From: Vulcanimicrobiota bacterium | GTDB lineage: Bacteria > Vulcanimicrobiota > Xenobia > Xenobiales > JADMJV01 | DNA length: 64,000 nucleotides | NCBI GenBank assembly: GCA_019637395.1 | Contig: JAHBVR010000017.1 | Location: 1-64,000 of the forward strand | Direction of reading: 5' to 3' | Shown: in pieces, positions 17,536-25,985 of the stretch | How the letters are laid out: every line of letters begins with the position of its first letter | Position numbering within the stretch: the first letter of the stretch is position 1 | The notes under the pieces: model-generated | Told to the model about the DNA's origin: nothing | Seen by the model: the letters and a program-made list of their open reading frames with translations, nothing else | Database searches by the model: none | Translations under genes and position numbers: made by a program

Positions 17536-19599
17536 CTAAACGGAGGCGGTCTGGTAGTCGGCGCGCAGGATGGCTTCCGTCTCCACATGAGCGGGCAGGT
17601 GGCCGAAGGCGTCGGCGGTGCGGTTGCCGGCCCACAGGCCGCCGAAGGTCTTCCCCCAGTTGAAGCCCTGCCAGGCGGCCCCGACCGCTCCCATGGTCAG
17701 GCCCATGGTGGCGCCGATCACGCCCCCCAGGGCTTTCTTGGCGAAGGGAAGCTTCTCGTGAACCTGAGCGGCGGGCCCGCCCAGCGGTTCGGCGATGTTC
17801 AAAAAGCCCCGCACCACCGAAGGATTGTAGCGGCCGGCCATCTCGTCGACCCTGGCCTGCATCTGGCCGCTGCCGGCCTGGTAGCCGGTCCAGGCGCCCA
17901 CGGCCGCGCCGAAGGGGATCGCGAGGGCGGCCAGACCGACGCCGCCTACCATCAGGCCCACTTTCTGGGCCATTCCGATGATTTTCTTGTGACGGTCGAA
18001 GGTCTCTGGAGAAACTTTGTTGCGCATCGGCTCGATCACAGTGGGGGGCGCGTTAGCTCCCCCCAGAACACCGCTTTGGGCCAGAGCCGGGCTCTGGTGA
18101 TGATGGCACTGGCTGTCGCACACGTGGCCCTTGAGGGGGTCGTGGCCGTGGCCGGCGCCGTTGCAACTGAAGAAGCGCAAGGCGCCGATCTTGCCGCCCT
18201 CCCACAAACCGTGCTGCTCGATGGCTTCGCGGGCGAACTGCGAGCAGGTGGGGGTGTAGGCGCAGGTCACGTTCAGGTAAGGAGAGATATATTTCTTGTA
18301 CTGATACAACCCCCAACGGCCGAAGCGCTGGCCCGGGCTCAGGTCGGGCTTGGCGGCCAGCCTGGTCTCCGGCCGGGTGCCGGTATCCTCAAAAATATAA
18401 TCAATTAATTGACCCCAGCCCGAGTCCTTGGCCCAGTCGAGCTGATTATAGGCTTCGTGCATGGCGGGGCTGAGTTCTTGGGCGGGCAGGAAGCCGGTCA
18501 GGCCGGTGGGGTCCTTGAGTAATTGCTTATCACTGCTGGCGTGGCGGTCGAGAATGGCTGCGTTGAGCGCTTTGCCGGCCTCGGCGGCCTTGGCCCGGAA
18601 GTCGGCCGGATAGTTTTCGTCGGCGGCTACTTTGGCGAAAAAGCCGCCCAGGTCGCGAAAACTGTGCTGCAGGCTCAATGTACGGGTGCGCTCCATCGAC
18701 TTGGTGTCGAGCATGCTGGTATAGAGCTGGGCGCGATCGATTTTCATGGCTGCTTCGCTGAAGTCCTTGACCCTGGCGGCCACCGTTTCCAGGCCGGTCA
18801 GGTCGACGGCGCTGTGCATGCTGTTTTTGACCTTGTCGGCGTAGGTGCGCACCAGCAGGCGGCCGGCGCCTTTGGCGGTCAGGCCGGGAGCCTGCTCCAG
18901 GTTGCCTACCAGGTTACCGTAAGGATAGGTGACGGCCAGGATGTCCTCCTGTGAGCCGGTCATCACTTTGGCCTGGTTGCGCAACTGGTAGGCCACTTCC
19001 ATCTGCTGCATCGAGCAACTGTCGAAGGCGACCACGTCGACCTTCTTGCCGGTCTTCTCGGCGGCTTTCTTCAGGGCGGCTTCGGTTTCGCGAGCCGACA
19101 GGGGAGCCATGGTCTCGTCGCCCCGGCTCAGGCTGGCGAAGCCGGCGCCGTGCTTTTTAATGATGACCATGGTCTGCCGGGAGGGAAACTTTTCCTGACC
19201 CCAGGCGATGAAGTCGGCCAGACTGTCCTCGCTCAGCCGCTCCTGGCCCGGGAACTCGTGAACGACGGGAGAGCTGATGTTGGTGGCGTTATTGTCCTTC
19301 TGGATGTGGTAGCGGCGCGTGGGCAACGACTGCATGTTGTCCAGAATGCGCTCCTGCCAGGCCGGAGCCTGAGTGGCCTGGACGGCGATGTGCAGGTGGT
19401 CGGTGGAACCGAGCTGCTCCAGCTTGTTGATGCCCAGGTCGCTGGAATGAGCCAGACGGTGGCGGCCTTCCATGTAGACCAGCACGGTCCAGTCCTTCAG
19501 TTCCTGCGGCGGCAGCTCCTGAACCCGGGCCGGCTGCGCGGGGTGCAGGTTGTGGACCAGGTTGGTGACTCGCGACAGGGCCAGTTTGGCGATTTGCAT
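17536..19599 (-). CDS. C11 clostripain-type cysteine peptidase fused to a YidD domain
   Basis: The N-terminal 400 residues or so are a C11 caspase-fold peptidase. WTVLVYMEG opens the first strand, His150 lies in VIIKKHGAGF and Cys195 in VVAFDSCSMQQ, the expected His-Cys dyad. Residues 426-488 match YidD: RWGLYQYKKYISPYLNVTC, then YTPTCSQFAREAIEQHG and a CN...GHDPL end. YidD is normally a free protein of about 80 residues that helps membrane protein insertion. The last 170 residues are Gly/Ala-rich with GxxxG helices and a VDEMAGRYNP segment. A repeat copy (18522-18530) encodes SDKQLL. No signal peptide is apparent. The first gene downstream of the Cys-repeat protein on the same strand. Confidence 0.85.
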   Translation of the reverse strand: MQIAKLALSRVTNLVHNLHPAQPARVQELPPQELKDWTVLVYMEGRHRLAHSSDLGINKLEQLGSTDHLHIAVQATQAPAWQERILDNMQSLPTRRYHIQKDNNATNISSPVVHEFPGQERLSEDSLADFIAWGQEKFPSRQTMVIIKKHGAGFASLSRGDETMAPLSARETEAALKKAAEKTGKKVDVVAFDSCSMQQMEVAYQLRNQAKVMTGSQEDILAVTYPYGNLVGNLEQAPGLTAKGAGRLLVRTYADKVKNSMHSAVDLTGLETVAARVKDFSEAAMKIDRAQLYTSMLDTKSMERTRTLSLQHSFRDLGGFFAKVAADENYPADFRAKAAEAGKALNAAILDRHASSDKQLLKDPTGLTGFLPAQELSPAMHEAYNQLDWAKDSGWGQLIDYIFEDTGTRPETRLAAKPDLSPGQRFGRWGLYQYKKYISPYLNVTCAYTPTCSQFAREAIEQHGLWEGGKIGALRFFSCNGAGHGHDPLKGHVCDSQCHHHQSPALAQSGVLGGANAPPTVIEPMRNKVSPETFDRHKKIIGMAQKVGLMVGGVGLAALAIPFGAAVGAWTGYQAGSGQMQARVDEMAGRYNPSVVRGFLNIAEPLGGPAAQVHEKLPFAKKALGGVIGATMGLTMGAVGAAWQGFNWGKTFGGLWAGNRTADAFGHLPAHVETEAILRADYQTASV

Positions 19600-19641
19600 G
19601 AACCTATCTTACAGGCGCCCCATGAAAGGCTCCTGAAAAAT

Positions 19642-19691
19642 AAATAAGCAATAAACCGGCAGGCCGCTGGCCTCCGGTTTATTGCTTATTT
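19642..19691. repeat. Perfect inverted repeat built from two uptake-like motifs
   Basis: AAATAAGCAATAAACCGG (19642-19659) is matched exactly by its reverse complement at 19674-19691. An inner AGGCC, gct, GGCCT stem extends the hairpin to about 23 pairs with one bulged C. It lies between the end of the Cys-repeat gene and the start of the C11-YidD gene, and could act as a terminator or attenuator for the former. Each arm carries one ATAAGCAAT. Confidence 0.9.
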
Positions 19692-19700
19692 GTTATAAAA

Positions 19701-20123
19701 TCAGGCCAGGTTCCAGCCGGACTTGACGTCGGTGGCGCTGCCGAAGAGGCAGCCGGGCGGGAAATCGCCCTGAGACTGAACGTTGGTGGAGCCGCCCATC
19801 AGGCACTCGACGCCGGTGTCGCCCTGGGATTTGACGTCGGTGGCGCTGCCGAAGAGGCAACCGGGCGGAAAGTCGCCTTGAGACTGAACGTTGGTGGAGC
19901 CACCCATCAGGCACTCGACGCCGGTGTCGCCCTGGGACTTGACGTCGGTGGCGCTGCCGAAGAGGCAACCGGGCGGGAAGTCGCCCTGCGAGGTCACTTT
20001 GGATGAGCCCAGATCCAGGGCATCGTTGCCGAAAGGATTGGCTTCCTGCTGCTGTCCCGAGATGGACTTGCGGGCGTTGAAGCGCAGATCAAATTGCGGT
20101 GCGTTGGTGTGGATGGTGGACAT
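19701..20123 (-). CDS. Small protein with five 18-residue Cys repeats
   Basis: The 140-residue protein has a leader of about 44 residues followed by five 18-residue units that alternate between SQGDFPPGCLFGSATDVK and SQGDTGVECLMGGSTNVQ (A-B-A-B-A), then SGWNLA. Each unit has one Cys at position 9 and a T-D/N-V end. The start is well supported by AAGGAG six bases before ATG. No signal peptide is seen. An 18-residue period would fit a beta-solenoid turn; a leader plus repeated cores would also fit a multi-core peptide precursor, but no modifying enzyme is adjacent. It lies between a C11 peptidase and a CHAP-like hydrolase. Function unknown. Confidence 0.8.
   Translation of the reverse strand: MSTIHTNAPQFDLRFNARKSISGQQQEANPFGNDALDLGSSKVTSQGDFPPGCLFGSATDVKSQGDTGVECLMGGSTNVQSQGDFPPGCLFGSATDVKSQGDTGVECLMGGSTNVQSQGDFPPGCLFGSATDVKSGWNLA
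19722..19991 (-). repeat. Tandem 54/108-bp coding repeat
   Basis: Five consecutive 54-bp units occur inside the small Cys-repeat gene. Units 1, 3 and 5 are near-identical to each other, and units 2 and 4 likewise, giving a strong 108-bp period at DNA level. This indicates recent duplication by slippage or recombination, and a copy number that could vary between strains. Confidence 0.9.
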
Positions 20124-20190
20124 GGTCGCTCCTTATACTATGTATGTGCCTGCACCTTAGCTCAGGGGCGTGAAAGATGTCTGAAAAGTA

Positions 20191-20219
20191 AAAGACCCGC
20201 TCGGGAGCGGGTCTTTTTT
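20191..20219. terminator. Rho-independent terminator
   Basis: AAAGACCCGCT, loop cggg, AGCGGGTCTTTTTT forms an 11-pair stem with a T-tract on the plus strand and a shorter one on the minus strand. It lies between the CHAP-like gene end (20236) and the start of the Cys-repeat gene (20123), so it would end minus-strand transcription of the CHAP-like gene and give the Cys-repeat gene its own promoter. Confidence 0.85.
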
Positions 20220-20235
20220 GCTTGATAAAGATGCT

Positions 20236-21006
20236 TTAGCCTTTGTGGAAGTACTCCTGGGTCCCCCATGAAAGGCTGTCGGTTTTGATCTGCTGGTTGG
20301 TGGCGCCGCCGTTGGAGCCGATGGCCTCTTTGCCGCCGTCTTTGGTGACCAGCTCGGTGTGCTGGCTACCGTTGAAGATGACCACGTCCCCGGCTTTGGA
20401 CTGAGCCTTATCGACTTTCTTCCAGCCCTGGGCCAGCAGGTCTTGTTTGAAGGTGGCCACGCTGGCGTCGCCGGGCTTTTTCTTGAAGCCCTGGGTGTTG
20501 GCCAGAATGGCCGAGACGAAGTCGGCGCAGTTGTTGCCGGTGCCGCCGGCGGCGCTGAAGTTGTCGAGGCGGCCTTTGACGCTGATGGAGGAGTCGCCCA
20601 CGAACTTCTGGGCCATGGCCACCGAAGCGGCCGCGCCGCCCCCGCTGGCGCCGGCCGTTTCCGTGCCGCCGCTGGAGGAGGCGGAGGAAGCCCCGCTGCC
20701 GCCCGAGATCATCGAGGCCGAACCGTTATCGGACGACGAGGAAGAGGTTCCCGAGTTGCCGGTGCTCGTGCTGCTGCCGTTGGCCATCAGTTTGGTGAGC
20801 AACATCATCATGGCTTCCAGCATCATGTCGGATTGCGCCAGGGCGGGGTCGAAACTGGAGGCGGTGGGAGCCATCAGGCTTTCCAGACCGGTCCCGCCCA
20901 GACGCGCCAGCGCCGGATCGCCGCTGAAGAGTGAGGGGATCGAGAGTCCGCCCAGACTGCCGGGACTCAGAGTTTGGGCGGGATTCAGGCCAAGGGTGTA
21001 GGTCAT
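20236..21006 (-). CDS. CHAP/NlpC-like cysteine hydrolase with Ser/Gly-rich linker
   Basis: The 256-residue protein has an N-terminal region of about 75 residues, a low-complexity Ser/Gly/Ala linker (about 75-128), and a C-terminal domain with Cys160 in GTGNNCADFVSAIL and His216 in NGSQHTELV. These are the nucleophile and base pattern of CHAP/NlpC peptidoglycan amidases or endopeptidases. AGGAGG lies ten bases before the start. There is no signal peptide, so export would need another route, or the enzyme acts after release. Its neighbours are two C11 peptidases and the Cys-repeat protein. Domain-family choice between CHAP and NlpC/P60 is uncertain. Confidence 0.7.
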   Translation of the reverse strand: MTYTLGLNPAQTLSPGSLGGLSIPSLFSGDPALARLGGTGLESLMAPTASSFDPALAQSDMMLEAMMMLLTKLMANGSSTSTGNSGTSSSSSDNGSASMISGGSGASSASSSGGTETAGASGGGAAASVAMAQKFVGDSSISVKGRLDNFSAAGGTGNNCADFVSAILANTQGFKKKPGDASVATFKQDLLAQGWKKVDKAQSKAGDVVIFNGSQHTELVTKDGGKEAIGSNGGATNQQIKTDSLSWGTQEYFHKG

Positions 21007-21127
21007 TCGGGGAAACCTCCTCGTGTGGTTACCCCTATCGTAGCGGCGGGCGTGTCAAGCAGAATGAAATTGCCCCCGAAATTGTGACCAAATTTCTTCC
21101 GGATGTTAAATTTGGATGTCCAGTTGT

Positions 21128-22981
21128 TCAGGCTTCCTTGAGGTCGGTTTTAGAAATGTCTGCCACCGCCAGCTTTTCGCGCACCGTGCTCTGGGTCGCG
21201 AAGTGGGCGTCTTGAGCGTGAGCCGCGCGCACATCCGAGTGGTTTTGCCAGAACTTGCCGCCCAGGCGAGCCGCATGGGTGGTCAGAGCCACTCCCGCCA
21301 GCGGCCAGGCCAGCGAAGCGGGCAACAGGCCCATCATCTGCAGACCGAAGGTGCCCAAGGTCAGGCCGAGAGTGGTATTACAGACTTTGTCGACGACCCG
21401 GTCGCGCTGTTCCAGGGAAAGCTTGCCGGGGGGGCTGAGCTCCTGGCCCAGTTCGGAACCGCCTTTGAGGGCGGCCTTAAAACCGTTGAAGACGGCCAGG
21501 GGACCGAAGACGGCTTGGGCCACGGGCACGCCCAGGTGGCGCAGGCCGGCGGCGGCTCCAATAAAGAGGGCGGCCTTCAGGGCGCGGCGGGCGAAGGGCA
21601 CCACGTAAGGAATACCAATGGCCTTGTTGGCCTTGATTTCAAACTGGTGGATCTTCTCGCCAATCTGCTTGAGCTTGCCGACCCTGGGCTGCTCCTGGCC
21701 CTGGTGGATGTAGTCCACCAGCCGACGGATCTGCCACTGTCGGCCCAGCGCCGTGTTTTCCACCTGAGCGAGGCGGTGGCCGTCCTGGTCAGGCCGATCC
21801 TCGTAATAGATCGTGAGGCCGGTGTAGCCGCTCATGTCCTGGTAGCCCTTGCCCAGCAGGGGGCGCAACAGGCGGGAAGTCGGGCTTTCCTTGTCCATCG
21901 ACTGATGCTGCTCGGCCAGCACGGTCTCTTTCAGAGTGGCGGCGATTTCGATGCACTGCGGGCGCAGTTCCGGGCAAGCGGCCCCCAGTTTATCGATAAA
22001 CGATCCCAGGTCGGTTACCTGGACCGGGCGGGGGACGGCGGCGTAGTCGAGTTTGATGGAGTCTTTCAGAGCCTGGCGCAAGACTTCGCGGTCGATCTGC
22101 TTTTCCAGGATCTGCTCATGCAACTGGCCGATCTGGTCTCCCAGCGCGCCCATCCGGGTCAGGTCGACGGCGCTCAAGGTGGGCGTATAGATGTTGCTCA
22201 ACTTCTGGTGATGGGCCTCGGCCACGAAGAGCGAACCCAGTTCTTCAGCCGATACGCTTTGGCCGGCTCGCAAGGAATTTTGCAAAGTCTTGAGGGTCTC
22301 GCCCAGGGGCTGAGTGGCCCCGCACACGGTCGACTGAGAACCGACGGCCACCCGGGCGCCGCCCTGGAGCGCGTGCATGGCTTCCACCGAACTGCTGAAG
22401 CAGGTGTTCAGGTTGAGGACCTCCAGCGGCTGGCCGGTTTCGGCGGCCACCTCGCGCAGAGCCTGGCCCAGCTCTTCGTTGCTCATGCGCCCCTGGGCGG
22501 TCACGGCCTGGCCGGCGAAGCCGCAGCCGTGGCCGCTCATCACCAGGCAATAGTGCCTGGCCGGGAAGTCTTTCATGGCTCCCAGCAGAAATTTCTTGAG
22601 ATGCTCGGCCTGGTGGATTTTGCCTTCGGGGATGGGCAGTTCGGGGGAGGTGATCTTGCCCGGCGTGGAGCGCAGGAAGCTGGCGAAGTGACCGATTTCG
22701 GTGCCCTGGAGCAGCTGGCGGGAATCGGTGGCCTCGCGCTCTACATAATATTGGCGGGAGCCCAGGTGCTCCTGGCCCATGCCTAGCTTCTCATACAGCC
22801 AGGGCGAGCGGTAGTTGTGGCAGACCACATGGGTGTTCTCGTCCGAGCCGACCTGCTGCAAATCCAGCAGATTGTGAGTGGACATCAGGCCTTCGTCGTT
22901 TTCGCCGACGTTGTACACCAGCACGGCCCAATCCTTGGGGAGCTGACGCGGGATACCCGACGAGGCCGACTGAATCTGCAT
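21128..22981 (-). CDS. C11 clostripain-type cysteine peptidase
   Basis: The start at ATG 22981 (MQIQSASSG) follows the TgpA gene after a few bases. The 617-residue protein has a C11 core: DWAVLVYNVGENDEG as first strand, His151 in CLVMSGHGCGF and Cys194 in LNLNTCFSSS (Asn replaces the common Asp two residues before Cys). The C-terminal 250 residues carry several hydrophobic Gly-rich segments (KAALFIGAAAGLRHLGV) and may associate with membrane. It is the last gene of the five-gene operon from 28325. C11 enzymes often need cleavage for activation. It is a paralogue of the C11-YidD protein with different C-terminal additions. Confidence 0.85.
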   Translation of the reverse strand: MQIQSASSGIPRQLPKDWAVLVYNVGENDEGLMSTHNLLDLQQVGSDENTHVVCHNYRSPWLYEKLGMGQEHLGSRQYYVEREATDSRQLLQGTEIGHFASFLRSTPGKITSPELPIPEGKIHQAEHLKKFLLGAMKDFPARHYCLVMSGHGCGFAGQAVTAQGRMSNEELGQALREVAAETGQPLEVLNLNTCFSSSVEAMHALQGGARVAVGSQSTVCGATQPLGETLKTLQNSLRAGQSVSAEELGSLFVAEAHHQKLSNIYTPTLSAVDLTRMGALGDQIGQLHEQILEKQIDREVLRQALKDSIKLDYAAVPRPVQVTDLGSFIDKLGAACPELRPQCIEIAATLKETVLAEQHQSMDKESPTSRLLRPLLGKGYQDMSGYTGLTIYYEDRPDQDGHRLAQVENTALGRQWQIRRLVDYIHQGQEQPRVGKLKQIGEKIHQFEIKANKAIGIPYVVPFARRALKAALFIGAAAGLRHLGVPVAQAVFGPLAVFNGFKAALKGGSELGQELSPPGKLSLEQRDRVVDKVCNTTLGLTLGTFGLQMMGLLPASLAWPLAGVALTTHAARLGGKFWQNHSDVRAAHAQDAHFATQSTVREKLAVADISKTDLKEA

Positions 22982-22989
22982 ACCCCACT

Positions 22990-24843
22990 TTAAGGCGGAG
23001 GACTGAAAATTTTTGGAAGCTGCCCCAGACGCTGCTCCAGATCGGCCAGCAGGTCCTGGCCGGCGAAGCGGGCGCGCGCGTAGTCCTGCAGCCAGTCGGC
23101 GTGCTCTGCGGGCAGCCTGGCGGCATATTCCAGCACGGTTTCCTGCGGTTCGCGCGGCAGGCGCACCCGATTTTCGAAGCGCCTCAGCAGGTCGCCCAGG
23201 GCATCGGCGCCAGGCGCGGGGCGAAGCCAGGCCCGTAGCGGCTTGCGAAAGTGCCAGCCCAGCCAGCCCAGCCCGAGGGCCAGTCCGGCCAGCAGAGGCC
23301 AGGCCGGCAGGTGGGCGCGGCGCAGCCAGGCCAGCAGGGCGGCGGTGGTGCTGCGCACCCAGTCCAGCAATTGCTCGCTGAATTCCAGTTCGTTGCCGTC
23401 GGGGTGGGCGGCCTGGGTCTGGGCGGCGGGAGTGGGGTCGTAGGTCACCCACTGACCCTGCTGATAAACCTCCACCCAGGCGTGGGCATCGCGCTCGCGG
23501 ATCAGGTAGTGTTGGGCCAGGGGGTTGTACTCGTTCATCTGGAAGCCCACCACGTAACGGGTGGGAATGCCGCGCAGGCGCAAACTCAGGGCCAGAGTGC
23601 TGGCGAAGAGTTCGCAATGCCCGTGCAGCCCGCCCTTCAGGAATCCCTGAACGGGGTCCAGGCCGGCCGGCCGGCGCGCCAGCGGATCATAGATGCCTTG
23701 CTGAAGCGTGTGGGTCAATTGATCGGTCGGAATCGGGTCGGACCAGGCGCGCAAATCGGCTACCAGTTCTTCGGGTACTTCCAGGTAGGCGGGGTCGTGG
23801 CTGGAAGGCCGGTGGGGGCTGCGCTCATGGGCCACCTCCTGGCCCCAGACTTCATAAGGCTCGAAGGCGTCGCCGCTGAGCGAGTCGAGCACGTCCAGAT
23901 TGACGCTGGCCAGACCGCGCAGTTGGAAGGTGTCGGTGGCCACCGGCATGGGGCCGGAAATGTCCACCACCGGAGCGACGTTCCAGTGGCGCAGGCGGGC
24001 GGGGCGCTGGCCAGGCAACTGAATCAAGCCGTCGACCGCCTTGAGCTCCAAACGATTCTGGCGGGTAACCGTGGGGGTTAGCCAGCGCCCGCCACGATAG
24101 GTATTGTAGGCCTGGGTGCGCAGCAGGGTGGGCGGCCCGGCCACGCGCGCCACCAGGATGCGCGAACGGCCGCTGCGCAAGGTGCCGTTCAGATCCGTGA
24201 AAGCGCCGAAGAGCGCCCCGCTGGCCATGGTGCTGTTGAGCAGGCTTTGTGAATACATCTGAGTGAGGGCCCGCCCGAGGTTGGGCAGGAAGTAGCGCGC
24301 CGGAAAGGCCAGACTCAGGCCGAGCAGACAGGCCAGCAGGATCCCCCAGAAAGGAGCCGGACCCTGGGCGGCCGGTTGTGGTCCCCACCAGCCCCCGTAG
24401 GGATGGCGCAGCAGCTGGATGGCCAGTCCGAAATAGGCCAGCAGGAAATAAGGATAGGTCCAATTTTGCACGGTGATGCCGGCCACAAAAATGGCCGTAA
24501 TCAGCCCCAGATGATAATTGGCCGGGCGCGCCTCCCCGGGAGTGCGGTACATTTCCAGGACGGCGCAAGACAGGATATAGACGGTGCCGCTGACGGCGAT
24601 AAACTGGGGAGTCTGGAAATTCAAGCGGCTGCTCGTCAGTTGGAAGAAGACGATGGCCAGCACGGGCAGACTGAGCAGGAGAAAGCGCCGGCGCTGTTGC
24701 CCGGGAGTGGCGCTGTAGCGCCCTCGGATGCGCCCGTGCAGGGCGATGGCCAGGGCCAGCAGCAGCACCACCGGTAGCCAGCCGCCGCTGACCATGGCGA
24801 AACCGAGCACGGCCACCAGGCCCATCCAGATTTCCGTGTTCAC
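22990..24843 (-). CDS. TgpA-type membrane transglutaminase-like protein
   Basis: The 617-residue protein has about six N-terminal membrane helices (DUF3488-like, residues 1-190). A periplasmic region with a transglutaminase core follows (GHCELFASTLALSLRLRG with the Cys, ERDAHAWVEV with the His, VTYDPTP with the Asp). A further membrane helix (about 520-540) and a cytoplasmic tail (DUF4129-like) complete it. The order MoxR-DUF58-TgpA is a widely conserved gene set, so this is the standard third member. The reaction in vivo (cross-linking or proteolysis) is not settled for the family. It overlaps DUF58 by four bases. Confidence 0.88.
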   Translation of the reverse strand: MNTEIWMGLVAVLGFAMVSGGWLPVVLLLALAIALHGRIRGRYSATPGQQRRRFLLLSLPVLAIVFFQLTSSRLNFQTPQFIAVSGTVYILSCAVLEMYRTPGEARPANYHLGLITAIFVAGITVQNWTYPYFLLAYFGLAIQLLRHPYGGWWGPQPAAQGPAPFWGILLACLLGLSLAFPARYFLPNLGRALTQMYSQSLLNSTMASGALFGAFTDLNGTLRSGRSRILVARVAGPPTLLRTQAYNTYRGGRWLTPTVTRQNRLELKAVDGLIQLPGQRPARLRHWNVAPVVDISGPMPVATDTFQLRGLASVNLDVLDSLSGDAFEPYEVWGQEVAHERSPHRPSSHDPAYLEVPEELVADLRAWSDPIPTDQLTHTLQQGIYDPLARRPAGLDPVQGFLKGGLHGHCELFASTLALSLRLRGIPTRYVVGFQMNEYNPLAQHYLIRERDAHAWVEVYQQGQWVTYDPTPAAQTQAAHPDGNELEFSEQLLDWVRSTTAALLAWLRRAHLPAWPLLAGLALGLGWLGWHFRKPLRAWLRPAPGADALGDLLRRFENRVRLPREPQETVLEYAARLPAEHADWLQDYARARFAGQDLLADLEQRLGQLPKIFSPPP

Positions 24844-25985
24844 AGGTCGTCCAGGCCGGCGGCCAGTTGATCGGGATGAATCCAGGTCAGCTCCTGGTCA
24901 CTTTCCGGCCGTTTGCGGCTGAGACAGAGAATGCGCACCGGAGTCCCGGCGCTGCTCAGGCGTTCCCAGAAGGCGCGCCGTTCCGGGGTGGGCGCGAAAG
25001 TCACCAGCAGCAGCGCTGACAGGCGCGGAATGAGCGGCTCCAACCGGGCCTCCAGTTGGGCATAGGGCGAGCGGCGGGTGGATTTGAGGCAGGCCAGCGT
25101 CTCCAGCACCCCCTCCAGCGACCCCTGGTTGCGGCCCATACTCAGCAGAATCTCGCCGGCCGCGAAAAAGTCGACCACCGAGTCGCTGCGCTCCAGGAAG
25201 CTGGCCAGCGAAGCCACCGTCTCCAGGGCGGCTTCGAAGTCCTGAGCCTTGGGAGGCCGGTAGGTATCCAGCAGGATGCCGATGCGCGAGAAGTATTCTT
25301 GGGCAAATTCGCGCACCACCGGTTGGTTGCGGCGGGCAAACAGCTTCCAATGGATCTTGCGCGGGCTGTCACCCGGTCGGTAGTCGCGCACGCCCACGAA
25401 TTCCAGCGATTCCCCCTGCTGAGAGGCCAGGGGGAGGCCGCCCGGTTGGTGGCGCATTCCCGAGTGCAGCCGCAAGTTGCGCATCGGATGGATACGCGGG
25501 GTGACCAGCAGGGTCTGGGCCTGGCCGATTCTCTGACTGAGACGCACGATCCCGAGCGGATAGGTGCTGCCTGCGTAGGCCGGTCCAATGCGGTAGGCTC
25601 CGCGCTTGAGGGCCCGAAAATGGACGTCCAGGCCTGCCTGCTGGCCGGGAGCCAGGTGGCTGCGCCGGCTGTCGCGGGCCGATCCCAGACCGGGCAGAGT
25701 GGCTTCGACATCGTAGGTGGAGTGGCGCGAGCGGTTGCTGACCAGCACGGTCACCTTCACTTCGGTGCCGGCCACGGCCCGAGCGGGCAGGCGCATTTCG
25801 CCGCCCAGCCGGCGAATCATCAGCAGGCCGACCAGAAAATTGGCCATCGTCAGGCCGGCCGACATGACGAAGAGACCGGAGAGTTGGCCACGGTAGGGAT
25901 CGAGGCCGGCGGCCAGACTGACCAGGGCCGCTCCCCACATGACCCGGCCGCCGGCCGTAAGATAGCGGTGCAGCCAGATCTTCAC
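24840..25985 (-). CDS. DUF58 protein
   Basis: The 381-residue protein has one or two N-terminal membrane helices (VMWGAALVSLAAGL ... LFVMSAGLTMANFLVGLLMI), a beta-rich segment, and the DUF58 signature (EFVGVRDYRPGDSPRKIHWK) followed by a VWA-like fold (RIGILLDTYRPPK). The family forms part of MoxR-linked membrane complexes. It overlaps both neighbours (MoxR at 25982, TgpA at 24843) by four bases, so the three are translationally coupled. Confidence 0.88.
   Translation of the reverse strand: MKIWLHRYLTAGGRVMWGAALVSLAAGLDPYRGQLSGLFVMSAGLTMANFLVGLLMIRRLGGEMRLPARAVAGTEVKVTVLVSNRSRHSTYDVEATLPGLGSARDSRRSHLAPGQQAGLDVHFRALKRGAYRIGPAYAGSTYPLGIVRLSQRIGQAQTLLVTPRIHPMRNLRLHSGMRHQPGGLPLASQQGESLEFVGVRDYRPGDSPRKIHWKLFARRNQPVVREFAQEYFSRIGILLDTYRPPKAQDFEAALETVASLASFLERSDSVVDFFAAGEILLSMGRNQGSLEGVLETLACLKSTRRSPYAQLEARLEPLIPRLSALLLVTFAPTPERRAFWERLSSAGTPVRILCLSRKRPESDQELTWIHPDQLAAGLDDL

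Noticed and set aside
19722-19991. CRISPR-like array
   Set aside because: The regular 54/108-bp repeats are contiguous coding units with no spacers, inside one open frame with a good start site.
21116-22786. Long open frame on the plus strand opposite the C11 peptidase (and similar ones opposite other genes, such as 7403-8830 and 11812-12885)
   Set aside because: These are antisense shadows caused by high GC codon positions. They have no family features and the opposite strand encodes recognisable proteins.
21128-23617. 829-residue version of the second C11 protein
   Set aside because: The first 212 codons overlap the TgpA coding sequence and read as Arg/Pro/Ala-rich shadow. The C11 domain starts after ATG 22981.
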